A stretch of 64,000 nucleotides of DNA from Spinacia oleracea. Taxonomy: Eukaryota; Streptophyta; Magnoliopsida; Caryophyllales; Amaranthaceae. The position numbers and the translations under genes were made by a program. The notes beneath the pieces are model-generated. The model worked only from the letters and a program-made list of their open reading frames with translations, made no database searches and had not been told where the DNA came from. The stretch covers positions 8,184,001 to 8,248,000 of the forward strand of contig NC_079490.1 of NCBI RefSeq assembly GCF_020520425.1. Direction: 5' to 3'. Below, piece after piece: positions 49,666 to 60,698 of the stretch. Position 1 is the first letter of the stretch, and each line of letters starts with the position of its first letter.

Positions 49666-49735
49666 GATTATGGAAAAGTAACAAATGAAGTTAAATAAAA
49701 AATATGACAAAGTATCTCAGAATATATACCTCATC

Positions 49736-50625
49736 TAAAGCCTTTTCCTTCAGCACTTGAGTTGCTCGTAAGGCCTCAATCTCATTCGTGCACCACCTAT
49801 CTCATTATCTTTCTCTGAAGCCATGTTTAAAACCCTAAATAAATTGTTGGAAATCAGACATAGCTAACCAAATCCATTGTCTTAAAGGAAGGATAGAATA
49901 AGTTCTTAATTATATAATTTGTCGAGAGCTAAATTTTTAACTATGCTAAAATTGTGGAACTCTAAGCTACTACACTCAGTTTAAGGACATATAATGAGGC
50001 ATATAACCAAACATCTTTGGCTTAATTCATATTATTCAAATTCGACTAAAGCCACCATTTCACACAGTCAATTAGAAATTTGCAGAACCTCAGAAAAGAA
50101 AAAACCTAACTTTGTAGTTGAAATTGAATTTGAAAAATTCAGAAAAAAAACCTAACTTTGTAACAACAATTACAAATTAAAATCGCAAATCGAAAATCCC
50201 ACATGAAAATAACAATTACTAATTTCGCAGAACACACAAACTTAGCCGCAATTCTCCATTTTCCGATTTATTACCTAGATTGCGTTTACACCCACGAAAC
50301 TTTTAACCAATCTGAAATCCTAATTCCCCTCAAATCCTCCCGAAGAACGATCCCTAAAAACCCTAATCTCACAAAACATAACCGTGCAAGTAAAAAACCT
50401 TAAATTCCGTGAAATCCAGAACAAATAAGAAAAAAAGGCAACACAATTGCAACTAAATCAACATGAACTTAATTCAAATGAAATCAACAAAACATCACAA
50501 AATCGGATATTGAAACTAAAAAATTACAGACCTGGAAAAGGTTCTTCCATTTTGGATCTGCGAGAGTGTAGCTTGCTGAACTCTGGATGCTCGCTTCCAG
50601 GTTCTTTCAAGTAATGAGGCGCCAT
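49736..50625 (-). pseudogene. Possible captured host-gene fragment in CACTA
   Basis: On the minus strand, ATG at 50623-50625 opens a 94-base exon-like segment (MAPHYLKEPGSEHPE, ending EEPFP) with a good GT donor at 50531. A second segment at about 49736-49825 after possible AG acceptors encodes NEIEALRATQVLKEKALDE, a coiled-coil-like stretch, before a GT. The two pieces are not in one frame: the join that keeps frame runs into TGA. I do not recognise the family. A partial gene acquired by the transposon and now decayed is plausible but unproven. Confidence 0.35.
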
Positions 50626-50759
50626 TATCGCAGATTATTTTCTCAATCGGGTTTCCAGATCTAGAGGGGAAGTGCAGAGGAAGAGATGGAAGGAAAAGCT
50701 CTGGGTTTCACTTTTTTTTCTAATGGAACAAGTTTGTTGGAAGATGTGAAAGAAGGAAA

Positions 50760-51090
50760 CGAAAGAGACCCGGTATCAAATAAGGGCTCTCCTGCTTTTC
50801 TCGTAAATTGGCTTTGTGGGCCCAGGGTACACAGGAGACCCGTTATCTAAACTAACGGGTCTCACATTTTCCCTTTTGATTTTCTGTACGAAAAATGTGG
50901 GCCCTTTGATAAATTAGAGACCCGTTATTTAAAATAAGGGGTCTCTCGTTTTTTCCATCTTATTTTTCGCAGATAATTGTGGGTAATTTCTGTAATTAGA
51001 GACCCGTTATCTTTAATATTGGGTTTCTTATATTAAAGAGACCCGTTATCTCAACCAATGGATCTTTTCTTAAGGGTCCCTTTGCCCATT
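50760..51090. repeat. CACTA right subterminal repeats
   Basis: GAGACCCGTTATCT and AACGGGTCTC words recur about every 30-60 bases in both orientations up to the right terminus. They mirror the left array but with the variant GACCCGTTAT. Confidence 0.85.
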
Positions 51091-51102
51091 TTTGTAGTAG
51101 TG

Positions 51103-52352
51103 AGCGAAGTTGACGGTGTGACTCATGTGAGTGATTTAATCGACTTGCATTGTATGGAGTGGAATGTAGAGATGATTGCTCGCATCTTTAATGAACGAGA
51201 TCAACGATGCATCATGTCCACCCCCTCAGTTGGCGAGGTCCCAATGATACCCTAACTTAGGCCTATTCAAATGACGTTATGTACTCGGTTATGACGTCTT
51301 ACATGTTAGGGAAAGGCTGCAATTTTGACTTACTTCACCCAACTTGAGGGGTAATATGGGGGCTTGATGTTTCGCCCAAAGTACGACATTGTTTGTGAAG
51401 GATGTGTACAGGTACTTTGTCAACCCGAGGCTTGCTCCATGATCGTCATATTATAGAGGAAGCTTGTTGTCCATGATGCAATGGAGAAGAGACGACATCC
51501 CACATAATCTTCCAATTTCATCGTGTTACTGAGTTGTGGCAAGAGAGTGGCTGTCTTGAGCTAGTGCGGGATGTGCATTCGTGCAACTTGAGCGACCTTA
51601 TAGCACGCTGGAAGGAAATAAATGGGAAGCCGAGGCAACGTGCGGGCTACCTACTGTGGTGCATATGGACAGAGCGTAACCTATAGGTCTTACGAAGGTA
51701 AGACGACCACCAACGCTATAATCATGGATAGAGTGAGTAGACTAGTAGAGGATCATGGAAAGTATAGTGCGCAGATTTACATCAGGCCTGAAGGGGCTAA
51801 GACTTTGAGTGCTAGAGTGTGGTAAGCTCCTCCTATTGGGGTTGTTAAAATAAATGCGGATGCGTCTCTTCGGAGGAGGGGTGGATTGGATTAGGTGTTG
51901 TAGCTAGGAGGCATAATGGTAGCGTTATTTTCGCTGCAACCAGGAGATTGAGGGCGACATGGCTAGTTGAAGTAGCCGAGGGCAAGACCATAATGTTGAC
52001 GATCAAACTGGGCAAGAGGTATGGTCTCAAGGATATAATTGTGGATCAAATTGCCAGATGGTCGTGTCCCGCCTTTCAAGTGCAATCATCTATTTATCTG
52101 ATCTAGACACCGTATTGGAGGATATAATTTCTTTGAGTAGTTTCTTTGATTTTGTCACTTGGTCTCATGTACGAAGGGATGAAAATGTTGTCGCCCATCA
52201 CCTTGCTAAGCTAGTAGCCTAGTACCACTTGGTGTTGAACAAGTGTGGGAGAATCATTGTCCTACGAAGATCTTCTCGTATGTACTCATGAACTCTTTGT
52301 CCCTTGATTAATATACCAATTTACGTTCACCCTCAAAAAAATTAAAAAAAAT
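51103..52352 (+). pseudogene. LINE zinc-binding and RNase H part (right of CACTA)
   Basis: The reading continues the left LINE part: EVDGVTHVSDLIDLHCMEWN, then LDVSPKVRH, CCP.CNGEETTSHIIF and HRVTELWQESGCLELV (zinc-binding domain of plant LINE polyproteins), LLWCIWTERN, then RNase H motifs KINADAS, VAEGKTI and HVRRDENVVAHHLAKL near 52200. Stops and frameshifts are frequent. An A-rich tail (CAAAAAAATTAAAAAAAATT, 52334-52353) closes it. Confidence 0.85.
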
Positions 52353-52378
52353 TCCAGTTAAATACATTATAAAAAAAC

Positions 52379-52388
52379 TAGTCAAATA
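52379..52388. repeat. Candidate LINE target-site duplication (right copy)
   Basis: TAGTCAAATA here equals 41804-41813 immediately left of the solo LTR duplication. If correct, both copies bracket the entire LINE, solo LTR and CACTA block. The match is only 10 bases in AT-rich DNA and the A-rich tail could instead end at 52353, so it is provisional. Confidence 0.5.
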
Positions 52389-52427
52389 ATTTTAAAATAC
52401 ACGTGCATGCAAGGGACCTGATCTTGT

Positions 52428-52665
52428 ACTCTCTCCATCTCTTTTTGTTCTTTACGTTTTCCTTTTTGGGTGACCCAAAATGTTATTTACATTTCTTTTT
52501 ACATTATCACATAAATGCTTTAATTGTCTATCAAAATTTATGTCCAATTATTATTTTAACCAATTAAATTTATTTGCTCATTTAATCTCTCACACTTTTC
52601 CATTGAGACAATAAAATTTTCTCATTTTCAAAATTTTGGTAAAAGTAAAAACATTATAGATAAAC
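52428..52665. mobile_element. MITE-like sequence, one recognisable end
   Basis: GTACTCTCTCCATCTCTTTTTGTTC at 52430 resembles a Stowaway-type terminus and is followed by ACGTTTTCC and an AT-rich body. A matching right end is not clear, so the element is truncated or diverged. Confidence 0.35.
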
Positions 52666-52786
52666 GTAATTCGCCTTGTTTAAATAAAAGAATAGAGGAA
52701 TGTCAATGAAAATTAATTAATCGTTAAAACGCGTGCAAAATACCAAACGTAAACAAAATAAAAGGGTATAATTATTTAGACACTAG
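52666..52786 (+). repeat. Segment homologous to 8510-8633
   Basis: GTAATTCGCCTTGTTTAAAT onward matches the sequence right of the Copia LTR. Here the bases left of GTAAT (GATAAAC) are uninterrupted by an LTR, so this copy resembles the site before insertion. Confidence 0.7.
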
Positions 52787-53985
52787 ATTTTAGCCGGTGC
52801 GATGCACGGATTTTATAAAATTGCTAAATTAAAATAAAATACCAACGGCTATGTTTTATATATTGGATTAAATTATTATTTTTTATTTTAGACTAATTGT
52901 TAGAGTGTTTGATTTTGGATGAAGTTGTATTTGCGTAATATTAGTAATTAATTAATAAACATATCTACATGTCACCTAATTATTTATCTACATGACACTC
53001 GACTTTTTTAATTCAAAAATAATTCCGATATCTTATTTTTCATTGGCCGAAACCATTAGATTTTTTACGTGGCGCTCTAATATTCGATTCGTGTTTGATT
53101 TTGGATTGAATTTTATTTTAGATTAGTGTTTGATTTTAATTGGATGAATTTTTAGATTTTTTTTTTTAATTATTAGAGTGTTTGATTTTGGATAGAGTTG
53201 TATATATTAGTAATTAAAATATCCATGTGACACCTAATTAATTATCTACGCAGCATTCAATTTTTTTAATTCAAAAATAAATTAGAAATCTTATTTTTCA
53301 TTGGCCGAAACCATTAGTAATCCTAGGTGGCGCTCTAATAATTTTAGCCCGTGCGATGCATATATTCTATTTAATTGTTATGTTTAAATAGAACTCCTAT
53401 GTATATACCGATTTTATATATTAGATTAGATTAGTTTTTTTTATTTTGCATTGAATTTTATTTTAAATTTATTTTTTTAATTATGAGCGTTGTTTGTTTT
53501 TGGATGAAATTGTACATGCGTTATTATTAATAATTAATTAATAAAAATATCTACGTGACACTTAATTATTTATCTATGTGGCACTCAACTTTTTTAATTC
53601 AAAATTAATTTTGAAATCTTATTTTTCATTGGCCGAAACCATTAATTTCCTACGCGGCGCTCTAATATTGGATTAATGTTTGATTTTAAATTGAATTTTA
53701 TTTATTTTATTTTAGATTAGTATTTGATTTTGGATGAATTTTATTTTAGATTTATTTTTTAATTATATTATTAGAGTGTTTGATTTTCGATGGAGTTGTA
53801 TATATTAGTAATTAATTAATTAAAATATCTACGTGGCACCCAATTAATTATCTACGTGGCAAACGATTTTTTAAATTCAAAAATAAATTAGAAATCTTAT
53901 TTTTCATTCGTCGAAACCATTAGTAATCCTAGGTGGTGCTATAATATTTCAGCAACTATGCTTCCTTTATATATATAATATATAT
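52783..53985. repeat. Diverged tandem array with Helitron-like terminus
   Basis: About four units of 255-330 bases share a CTACGTGGCAC..AATTA..TATCTACGTGGCA segment, TTATTTTTCATTGGCCGAAACCATTA and GGYGCTCTAATA; the shared segments start near 52966, 53221, 53551 and 53826. At the left edge, the minus strand reads a CCGTGC..GCAC.GG hairpin followed by CTAAAATCTAG, the arrangement at Helitron 3' ends. A partial second copy of the hairpin word is at about 53347. No helicase or Rep coding is seen. Confidence 0.5.
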
Positions 53986-54246
53986 ACTACCTCCGTTCCA
54001 CAATGATGTTCCAATTTTTTTTTTCACGTTTGCCAACGCACGTTTTGTGTCGTATTTATCTATAGTTACACAATGTTAAAAATTATAAAATTTTGATATT
54101 CTTAAAGTGTTCATGTAGACGAATCAAACAAGATCCCACGTGAATATGTTTTTTCTAATGTGGTGGAAATAATTTAGAAGATTCTCTTCTACTGTGAATA
54201 GTGTCAAAAACCTCAATTGGAACATCATTATGGAACGGAGGGAGTA
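53985..54246. mobile_element. Stowaway-type MITE upstream of SF3B1
   Basis: The ends CTACCTCCGTTCCACAATGA and TCATTATGGAACGGAGGGAG are inverted repeats that continue through GTTCCAA/TTGGAAC. TA lies on each side (53985-53986 and 54245-54246). The element proper is 53987-54244. Its ends are related to, but differ from, those of the MITE at 8634-8917. Confidence 0.88.
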
Positions 54247-54299
54247 TATTATGAAGTATTAGATATTAGATTTTCAAGACCCGTTTCTAGTTGAACCAC

Positions 54300-55096
54300 C
54301 CCAAAAAATTCTAAAACTCTTCCGTCCTCGACCTCCCTACAGAACACCGCCTTTGCGTGGTTTTTACAAACCTTTACTTCTCCGGCGACTGCATATTCTT
54401 CCTCGCATCATCCTTTTCGCCTGGTATCACTCTCTCTTTCTCTGTCTCTCTCTATTTAGATTTGTCTATTGTATTCTTTCTGCAATTTCTTCTGTATCTG
54501 CGCTACTCTTTTCAATTTTCATTTGCTTTTGAATTTCGTGATTGTTCCATGTGAACTATTTTCCGTAGTTTGCTTCTCTTATTAATTTCTGTTCTTACTG
54601 TTTACTAATCAACTGCAACCATATTCTTTCTTGAGATAAATTAGAAAATAGAAGCTTGGTGTTCATAAAATCATTCACCGTGATTTGGCTGATTATATGA
54701 TGGGGTTGGTCTTGATGTGTTTTAACATTACTATGTTTGACTATTGATTGAAATTTCAGGTTAGACTTATCGTATATTGGGTTTTGAGATGATTTTCTAG
54801 TCACTGTGAAGTAAGGAGTAAAGCTAGGGTTTTTTTGTTTCGATATTGTCAATACTGTTTATTAATCAATTGGAATCATTATGTAGAACTTGAGATAAAG
54901 TCGAAAGTAGAAGCTTGTTGTTCATATAATCATCCACTGTAATTTGGCTGATTATGAATGGGTTGATGTTGATGTGTTTTAACATGTAATTGTTGATTGA
55001 AATTGCAGGTTAGGATTATCGTAGATTGATTTCTGAGACAATTTTTTAGTCAATTGGAAGTAAGGAAGAGAGCTAGGGTTTTCAGTTCGATTAGAT
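54300..55096 (+). other. SF3B1 5' leader with intron and tandem duplication
   Basis: A non-coding first exon probably ends at the donor CTG/GTATCA (54423/54424). The acceptor AATTGCAG ends at 55008, leaving 88 bases of leader before the ATG. A segment of about 240 bases is present twice in tandem (about 54597-54841 and 54852-55091), so a second acceptor, AATTTCAG ending at 54759, is also available. No coding is seen. Confidence 0.6.
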
Positions 55097-58000
55097 ATGG
55101 CGTCGTTAGACCCAGAGATTGCTAAGACTCAGGAGGAGAGGAAGAAGATGGAGCAGGAGCTGGCCTCTCTTTCGTCTCTTAACTATGATACCGAGCTTTA
55201 TGGGAATAATGCAAGGGAGGATTATGTTCAGTCGATTCCTGTGGATGACGATGAAGATAATGCTGATGTTATGGACAATGAGGTGGCCCGTAAATTGGCC
55301 TCCTATACGGCTCCCAAGTCTCTTTTAAAGGAAATGCCGGGTGCTGGGGATGACTATGATGATGGGTTGAGGAAGCCACAGAGGATTATTGACCGTGAGG
55401 ATGATTACCGTCGAAGGAGGCTTGATCGGGTCATTTCTCCTGCAAGGCATGATGCTTTTGCGATGGGGGATAAGACCCCGGATGTTGGTTCAAGGACTTA
55501 TGCAGAAGTGATGAGGGAGGAGGCATTGAAGAGGGAGAAGGAGGAAACATTGAGGTTAATTGCTAAGAAGATGAAGGAGGAGGAGGAGCAGAAGAAGAAT
55601 ATGGGTGAGGAGAAAGGGGCTGGTGGTGATGTTGCTGCTCAAGCTCAGTCTTCACAGAAGAGGAGAAATAGGTGGGACAAAGCACAGGATAAGGAACCTG
55701 ATGAGAGCATAGCAAAGAAGGCTAAATCTTCCTCGGATTGGGATATGGCTGATTCTACCCCTGGTATTGGAAGGTGGGATGCCACTCCGACTCCAGGGAG
55801 ACTTGGCGATGCAACACCTTCTGCTCGAAGGAATAGGTGGGATGAGACACCGACACCTGGCCGTTCAAATGATTCTGATGCTACACCAACAGCTGGTGGG
55901 GTCACTCCTGGTGCTACTCCAGCTGGGACATGGGATGCCACTCCAAAAATCACAGGTATGGCAACGCCAACACCGAAGCGACAGAGATCAAGGTGGGATG
56001 AGACTCCAGCTACCATGGAGAGTGCAACACCCATGGCTGGGGCAACCCCTTCTGGGTCTATGACCCCTGGTGTGACACCTGTTGGTGGGGCAGATATGGC
56101 TACACCTACTCCTAATTTGCGGGGTCCTATTACTCCTGAACAGTATAACTTGATGAAGTGGGAGAAGGATATTGAGGACAGGAACAGACCTTTGACTGAT
56201 GAAGAACTTGATTCCATGTTCCCACCTGAAGGTTATAAGATCTTGGATCCTCCAAATTCATATGTGCCCATTAGGACTCCAGCTAGGAAGCTCCTTGCCA
56301 CACCCACTCCAATGGGGACCCCGCTTTATCAAATACCAGTTGAAGACAGGGGCCAGCAGTTTGATGTTGGGAAGGAGCCTGCTAATGGGTTGCCATTCAT
56401 GAAACCAGAGGATTATCAGATTTTCGGGAAGTTATTGAATGAAGAAAATGAGGATGAGCTATCACCTGAGGAACAGAAGGAAAGAAAGATTATGAAGCTG
56501 CTACTTAAGGTGAAAAATGGTACCCCTCCTCAGAGAAAGACTGCATTACGGCAACTCACGGACAAGGCCAGAGAATTTGGTGCTGGTCTATTGTTCAACC
56601 AGATTTTGCCTTTGCTTATGCAGCCAACGTTGGAGGACCAAGAACGGCATCTTCTAGTGAAAGTTATCGACAGGGTGTTATACAAGCTTGATGAGTTGGT
56701 TCGACCTTTCGTGCACAAGATTCTTGTTGTTATTGAGCCACTCTTAATTGACGAAGACTACTATGCTCGGGTTGAGGGGAGAGAAATTATTTCAAACTTG
56801 AGCAAAGCTGCTGGATTGGCCACTATGATTGCTGCCATGAGACCAGATATTGACAATATCGATGAGTATGTGAGGAATACGACTGCAAGGGCTTTTAGTG
56901 TTGTGGCTTCAGCCCTAGGTATTCCTGCCCTGCTGCCGTTTTTGANNNNNNNNNNNNNNNNNNNNNNNNNNNNNNNNNNNNNNNNNNNNNNNNNNNNNNN
57001 NNNNNNNNNNNNNNNNNNNNNNNNNNNNNNNNNNNNNNNNNNNNNGTATTGGAAGGTGGGATGCCACTCCGACTCCAGGGAGACTTGGCGATGCAACACC
57101 TTCTGCTCGAAGGAATAGGTGGGATGAGACACCGACACCTGGCCGTTCAAATGATTCTGATGCTACACCAACAGCTGGTGGGGTCACTCCTGGTGCTACT
57201 CCAGCTGGGACATGGGATGCCACTCCAAAAATCACAGGTATGGCAACGCCAACACCGAAGCGACAGAGATCAAGGTGGGATGAGACTCCAGCTACCATGG
57301 AGAGTGCAACACCCATGGCTGGGGCAACCCCTTCTGGGTCTATGACCCCTGGTGTGACACCTGTTGGTGGGGCAGATATGGCTACACCTACTCCTAATTT
57401 GCGGGGTCCTATTACTCCTGAACAGTATAACTTGATGAAGTGGGAGAAGGATATTGAGGACAGGAACAGACCTTTGACTGATGAAGAACTTGATTCCATG
57501 TTCCCACCTGAAGGTTATAAGATCTTGGATCCTCCAAATTCATATGTGCCCATTAGGACTCCAGCTAGGAAGCTCCTTGCCACACCCACTCCAATGGGGA
57601 CCCCGCTTTATCAAATACCAGTTGAAGACAGGGGCCAGCAGTTTGATGTTGGGAAGGAGCCTGCTAATGGGTTGCCATTCATGAAACCAGAGGATTATCA
57701 GATTTTCGGGAAGTTATTGAATGAAGAAAATGAGGATGAGCTATCACCTGAGGAACAGAAGGAAAGAAAGATTATGAAGCTGCTACTTAAGGTGAAAAAT
57801 GGTACCCCTCCTCAGAGAAAGACTGCATTACGGCAACTCACGGACAAGGCCAGAGAATTTGGTGCTGGTCTATTGTTCAACCAGATTTTGCCTTTGCTTA
57901 TGCAGCCAACGTTGGAGGACCAAGAACGGCATCTTCTAGTGAAAGTTATCGACAGGGTGTTATACAAGCTTGATGAGTTGGTTCGACCTTTCGTGCACAA

Positions 58001-60200
58001 GATTCTTGTTGTTATTGAGCCACTCTTAATTGACGAAGACTACTATGCTCGGGTTGAGGGGAGAGAAATTATTTCAAACTTGAGCAAAGCTGCTGGATTG
58101 GCCACTATGATTGCTGCCATGAGACCAGATATTGACAATATCGATGAGTATGTGAGGAATACGACTGCAAGGGCTTTTAGTGTTGTGGCTTCAGCCCTAG
58201 GTATTCCTGCCCTGCTGCCGTTTTTGAAGGCTGTGTGTCAAAGTAAGAAGTCATGGCAAGCCAGGCACACAGGTATTAAGATTGTTCAACAGATAGCCAT
58301 TTTGATTGGTTGTGCCGTGCTGCCACACTTGAGATCTTTGGTAGAAATTATTGAACATGGTCTCAATGACGAGAATCAGAAGGTCAGAACAATTACGGCG
58401 CTGTCTCTGGCAGCTCTAGCTGAGGCTTCTGCTCCATATGGTATAGAGAGTTTTGACTCTGTGTTGAAACCTTTGTGGAAAGGTATCAGATCACACCGTG
58501 GGAAGGTCTTGGCTGCGTTCCTGAAGTCCATTGGTTTTATCATTCCACTGATGGATGCTCTCTATGCTAGTTACTATACGAAAGAAGTCATGTTCATTTT
58601 AATTCGAGAGTTCCAGTCACCAGATGAAGAAATGAAAAAGATTGTTCTGAAAGTGGTTAAACAGTGTGTAAGCACCGAAGGTGTAGAGGCTGATTACATT
58701 AGAAGTGATATTCTTCCAGAGTTCTTTAAGAACTTCTGGGTTAGGAGAATGGCACTGGACAGGAGAAACTACAAGCAGCTTGTGGAAACTACGGTAGAAA
58801 TTGCAAACAAGGTCGGTGTTGCTGACATAGTGGGTAGGATAGTGGAGGATCTGAAAGATGAAAGTGAACCCTATAGGCGTATGGTCATGGAGACAATAGA
58901 GAAAGTGGTGACCAACTTGGGGGCATCTGATATTAATTCCCGCTTGGAAGAGCTTCTGATTGATGGTATTCTTTATGCTTTTCAAGAGCAGACAAGTGAT
59001 GATGCCAATGTCATGCTTAATGGTTTTGGCGCTGTGGTTAATGCCCTCGGCCAAAGGGTCAAACCTTATCTCCCTCAGATATGTGGTACAATTAAGTGGC
59101 GTTTGAATAACAAGAGTGCAAAAGTAAGACAGCAGGCTGCAGATCTTATCTCCCGAATTGCTGTGGTCATGAAAGGGTGTGGAGAGGAGCAGCTTATGGG
59201 TCACCTGGGTGTGGTTTTATATGAGTATCTTGGGGAGGAATATCCTGAGGTGCTGGGTTCAATCTTAGGAGCACTCAAAGCCATTGTTAATGTCATCGGT
59301 ATGACTAAGATGACCCCTCCAATTAAAGATCTGCTTCCCAGGTTGACTCCAATTCTGAAGAACAGGCATGAGAAAGTGCAGGAAAACTGCATTGATCTTG
59401 TGGGACGTATTGCGGATCGTGGAGCAGAATTTGTACCTGCAAGAGAATGGATGAGGATATGCTTTGAGCTTCTGGAGATGCTCAAGGCTCACAAGAAAGG
59501 TATTAGAAGAGCCACTGTCAACACCTTTGGGTACATTGCCAAAGCTATTGGACCTCAAGATGTCTTAGCTACTCTTCTAAACAATCTCAAGGTGCAAGAG
59601 CGTCAGAACCGTGTCTGTACAACAGTCGCTATTGCAATTGTTGCTGAGACGTGTTCACCTTTCACTGTTTTGCCTGCGCTCATGAATGAATACCGTGTTC
59701 CAGAGCTTAACGTACAGAATGGTGTTCTGAAATCTCTCTCTTTCCTCTTTGAGTACATCGGTGAAATGGGGAAGGATTATATCTATGCTGTGACTCCTCT
59801 CCTTGAAGATGCTCTTATGGACAGGGATCTGGTTCACCGGCAGACTGCAGCTTCTGCTGTGAAACACATGGCTCTTGGTGTTGCAGGTTTAGGCTGTGAA
59901 GATGCATTGGTGCACCTTATGAATTATGTGTGGCCCAATATCTTTGAAACTTCACCTCACGTCATTAACGCTGTTACAGAAGCCATAGAAGGGATGAGAG
60001 TTGCTCTTGGTGCTGCTGCAGTACTGAACTACTGTCTGCAGGGTTTGTTCCACCCAGCAAGGAAAGTCAGAGAAGTTTACTGGAAGATTTACAATTCACT
60101 TTATATCGGAGCACAGGATGCTCTTGTTGCTGCTTATCCCACCCTGGAGGATGAAGGAGAGAATGTCTATAGTAGACCTGAGTTGTTGATGTTTGTGTAA
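55097..60200 (+). CDS. SF3B1: Splicing factor 3B subunit 1, split by an assembly gap
   Basis: [10 protein letters not shown] begins at 55097 and the stop TAA is at 60198-60200. The N-terminal 400 residues carry an acidic and basic stretch and many RWDxTP and TPGR repeats, the phosphorylated, U2AF-type-binding region. From about residue 475 on, HEAT repeats follow, including QKVRTITAL (the region of the human K700 hotspot, Lys kept) and a C-terminus [11 protein letters not shown]3B1 is the large scaffold of the U2 snRNP SF3b complex that holds the branch site. As printed, the frame breaks at the N-gap (56946-57045). Taking 55097-56945 plus 58228-60200 gives 3822 nt, or 1273 aa plus stop, the normal plant length, with no intron in the coding part. 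The gene is therefore probably intact. Confidence 0.95.
56946..57045. other. Assembly gap (100 N)
   Basis: The run is exactly 100 N, the conventional size for a gap of unknown length. Both sides carry the same SF3B1 coding sequence. Confidence 0.99.
57046..58227 (+). repeat. Exact second copy of 55764-56945 after the gap
   Basis: The segment appears identical, at an offset of 1282, to the 1182 bases just left of the gap. All open frames on both strands recur with the same sequence in both copies. Such flanking identity is what a failed contig merge leaves. It should not be read as a gene-internal duplication without long-read support. Confidence 0.93.
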
Positions 60201-60628
60201 AGCTAGTTTCCCTGTTAGTAATCCGAACTACTCTGTTGGTTCCTATATAAACTTTTTGCTTAGACAATATTGTTTTAATTTTCTCCGTTGCTTTTGATCA
60301 GTTTTGTTGTGATAACTGAATCTTCACTCTGCAATTTTTGCCTTCAAAGCAAGTTCTCAATATGTTGCTGTTATGTGCACTGACTCTTCTTCACTTCTAC
60401 TTTGACATACTTGGACATGTTCTCAATATGTTGGTGCAGGTCTGTAGGATGAACTAGTTTTAGTGGATGGACTCCGTACTTCTGCTGTGATGCTGCTCTT
60501 AGCTGCAAGGTTAGTTCCTTAACTATTTCTTTCTACCTTTGTCTAGCAATTCTTAGTAGTTTGACCACTAGATCAGAATGACCTATAAAAATTAGTTAGG
60601 TTCAGAAGTATTCTATAAGGGATTCAAT

Positions 60629-60698
60629 GGCGAATTCGAGTATTGAACTCGGGACCTCTCGCACCTAAAGCAAGAATAATACCACTAGACCAATGTCC
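60629..60698 (-). pseudogene. Degenerate tRNA-Pro-like sequence
   Basis: On the minus strand, GGACATTGGTCTAGTGGTAT, then an anticodon arm CTTGC-TTTAGGT-GCGAG, then GGTCCCGAGTTCAATACTCGA follow plant tRNA-Pro, with a good D-arm and T-arm. The acceptor stem does not pair (GGACATT against AATTCGCC) and the triplet at the anticodon position reads TAG, not TGG or AGG. It is a pseudogene or the tRNA head of a SINE. Confidence 0.65.

Larger units (their letters stand above)
45292..51102. mobile_element. CACTA (En/Spm) DNA transposon, 5811 bp
   Basis: The left end CACTACTACAAAAAATGGC and the right end GCCCATTTTTGTAGTAGTG are inverted repeats. A 3-bp duplication AGC lies at 45289-45291 and 51103-51105, as CACTA elements make. 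Repeated AGAGACCC/GGGTCTCT motifs are packed into both subterminal zones. No En/Spm transposase was seen, so the copy is non-autonomous. It interrupts a LINE frame without other damage. Contents include two LINE 3' fragments, a local tandem duplication and a possible host exon. Confidence 0.93.

Noticed and set aside
55645..57499. Minus-strand frames of 190-195 codons with Gly/Val repeats
   Set aside because: They are antisense shadows of the TP-rich repeat region of SF3B1 and are duplicated only because of the assembly overlap.
57240..60200. A separate 986-codon SF3B1-like gene beginning at 57240
   Set aside because: The Met is internal to the SF3B1 TP-rich region; the frame is the same gene after the gap duplication.
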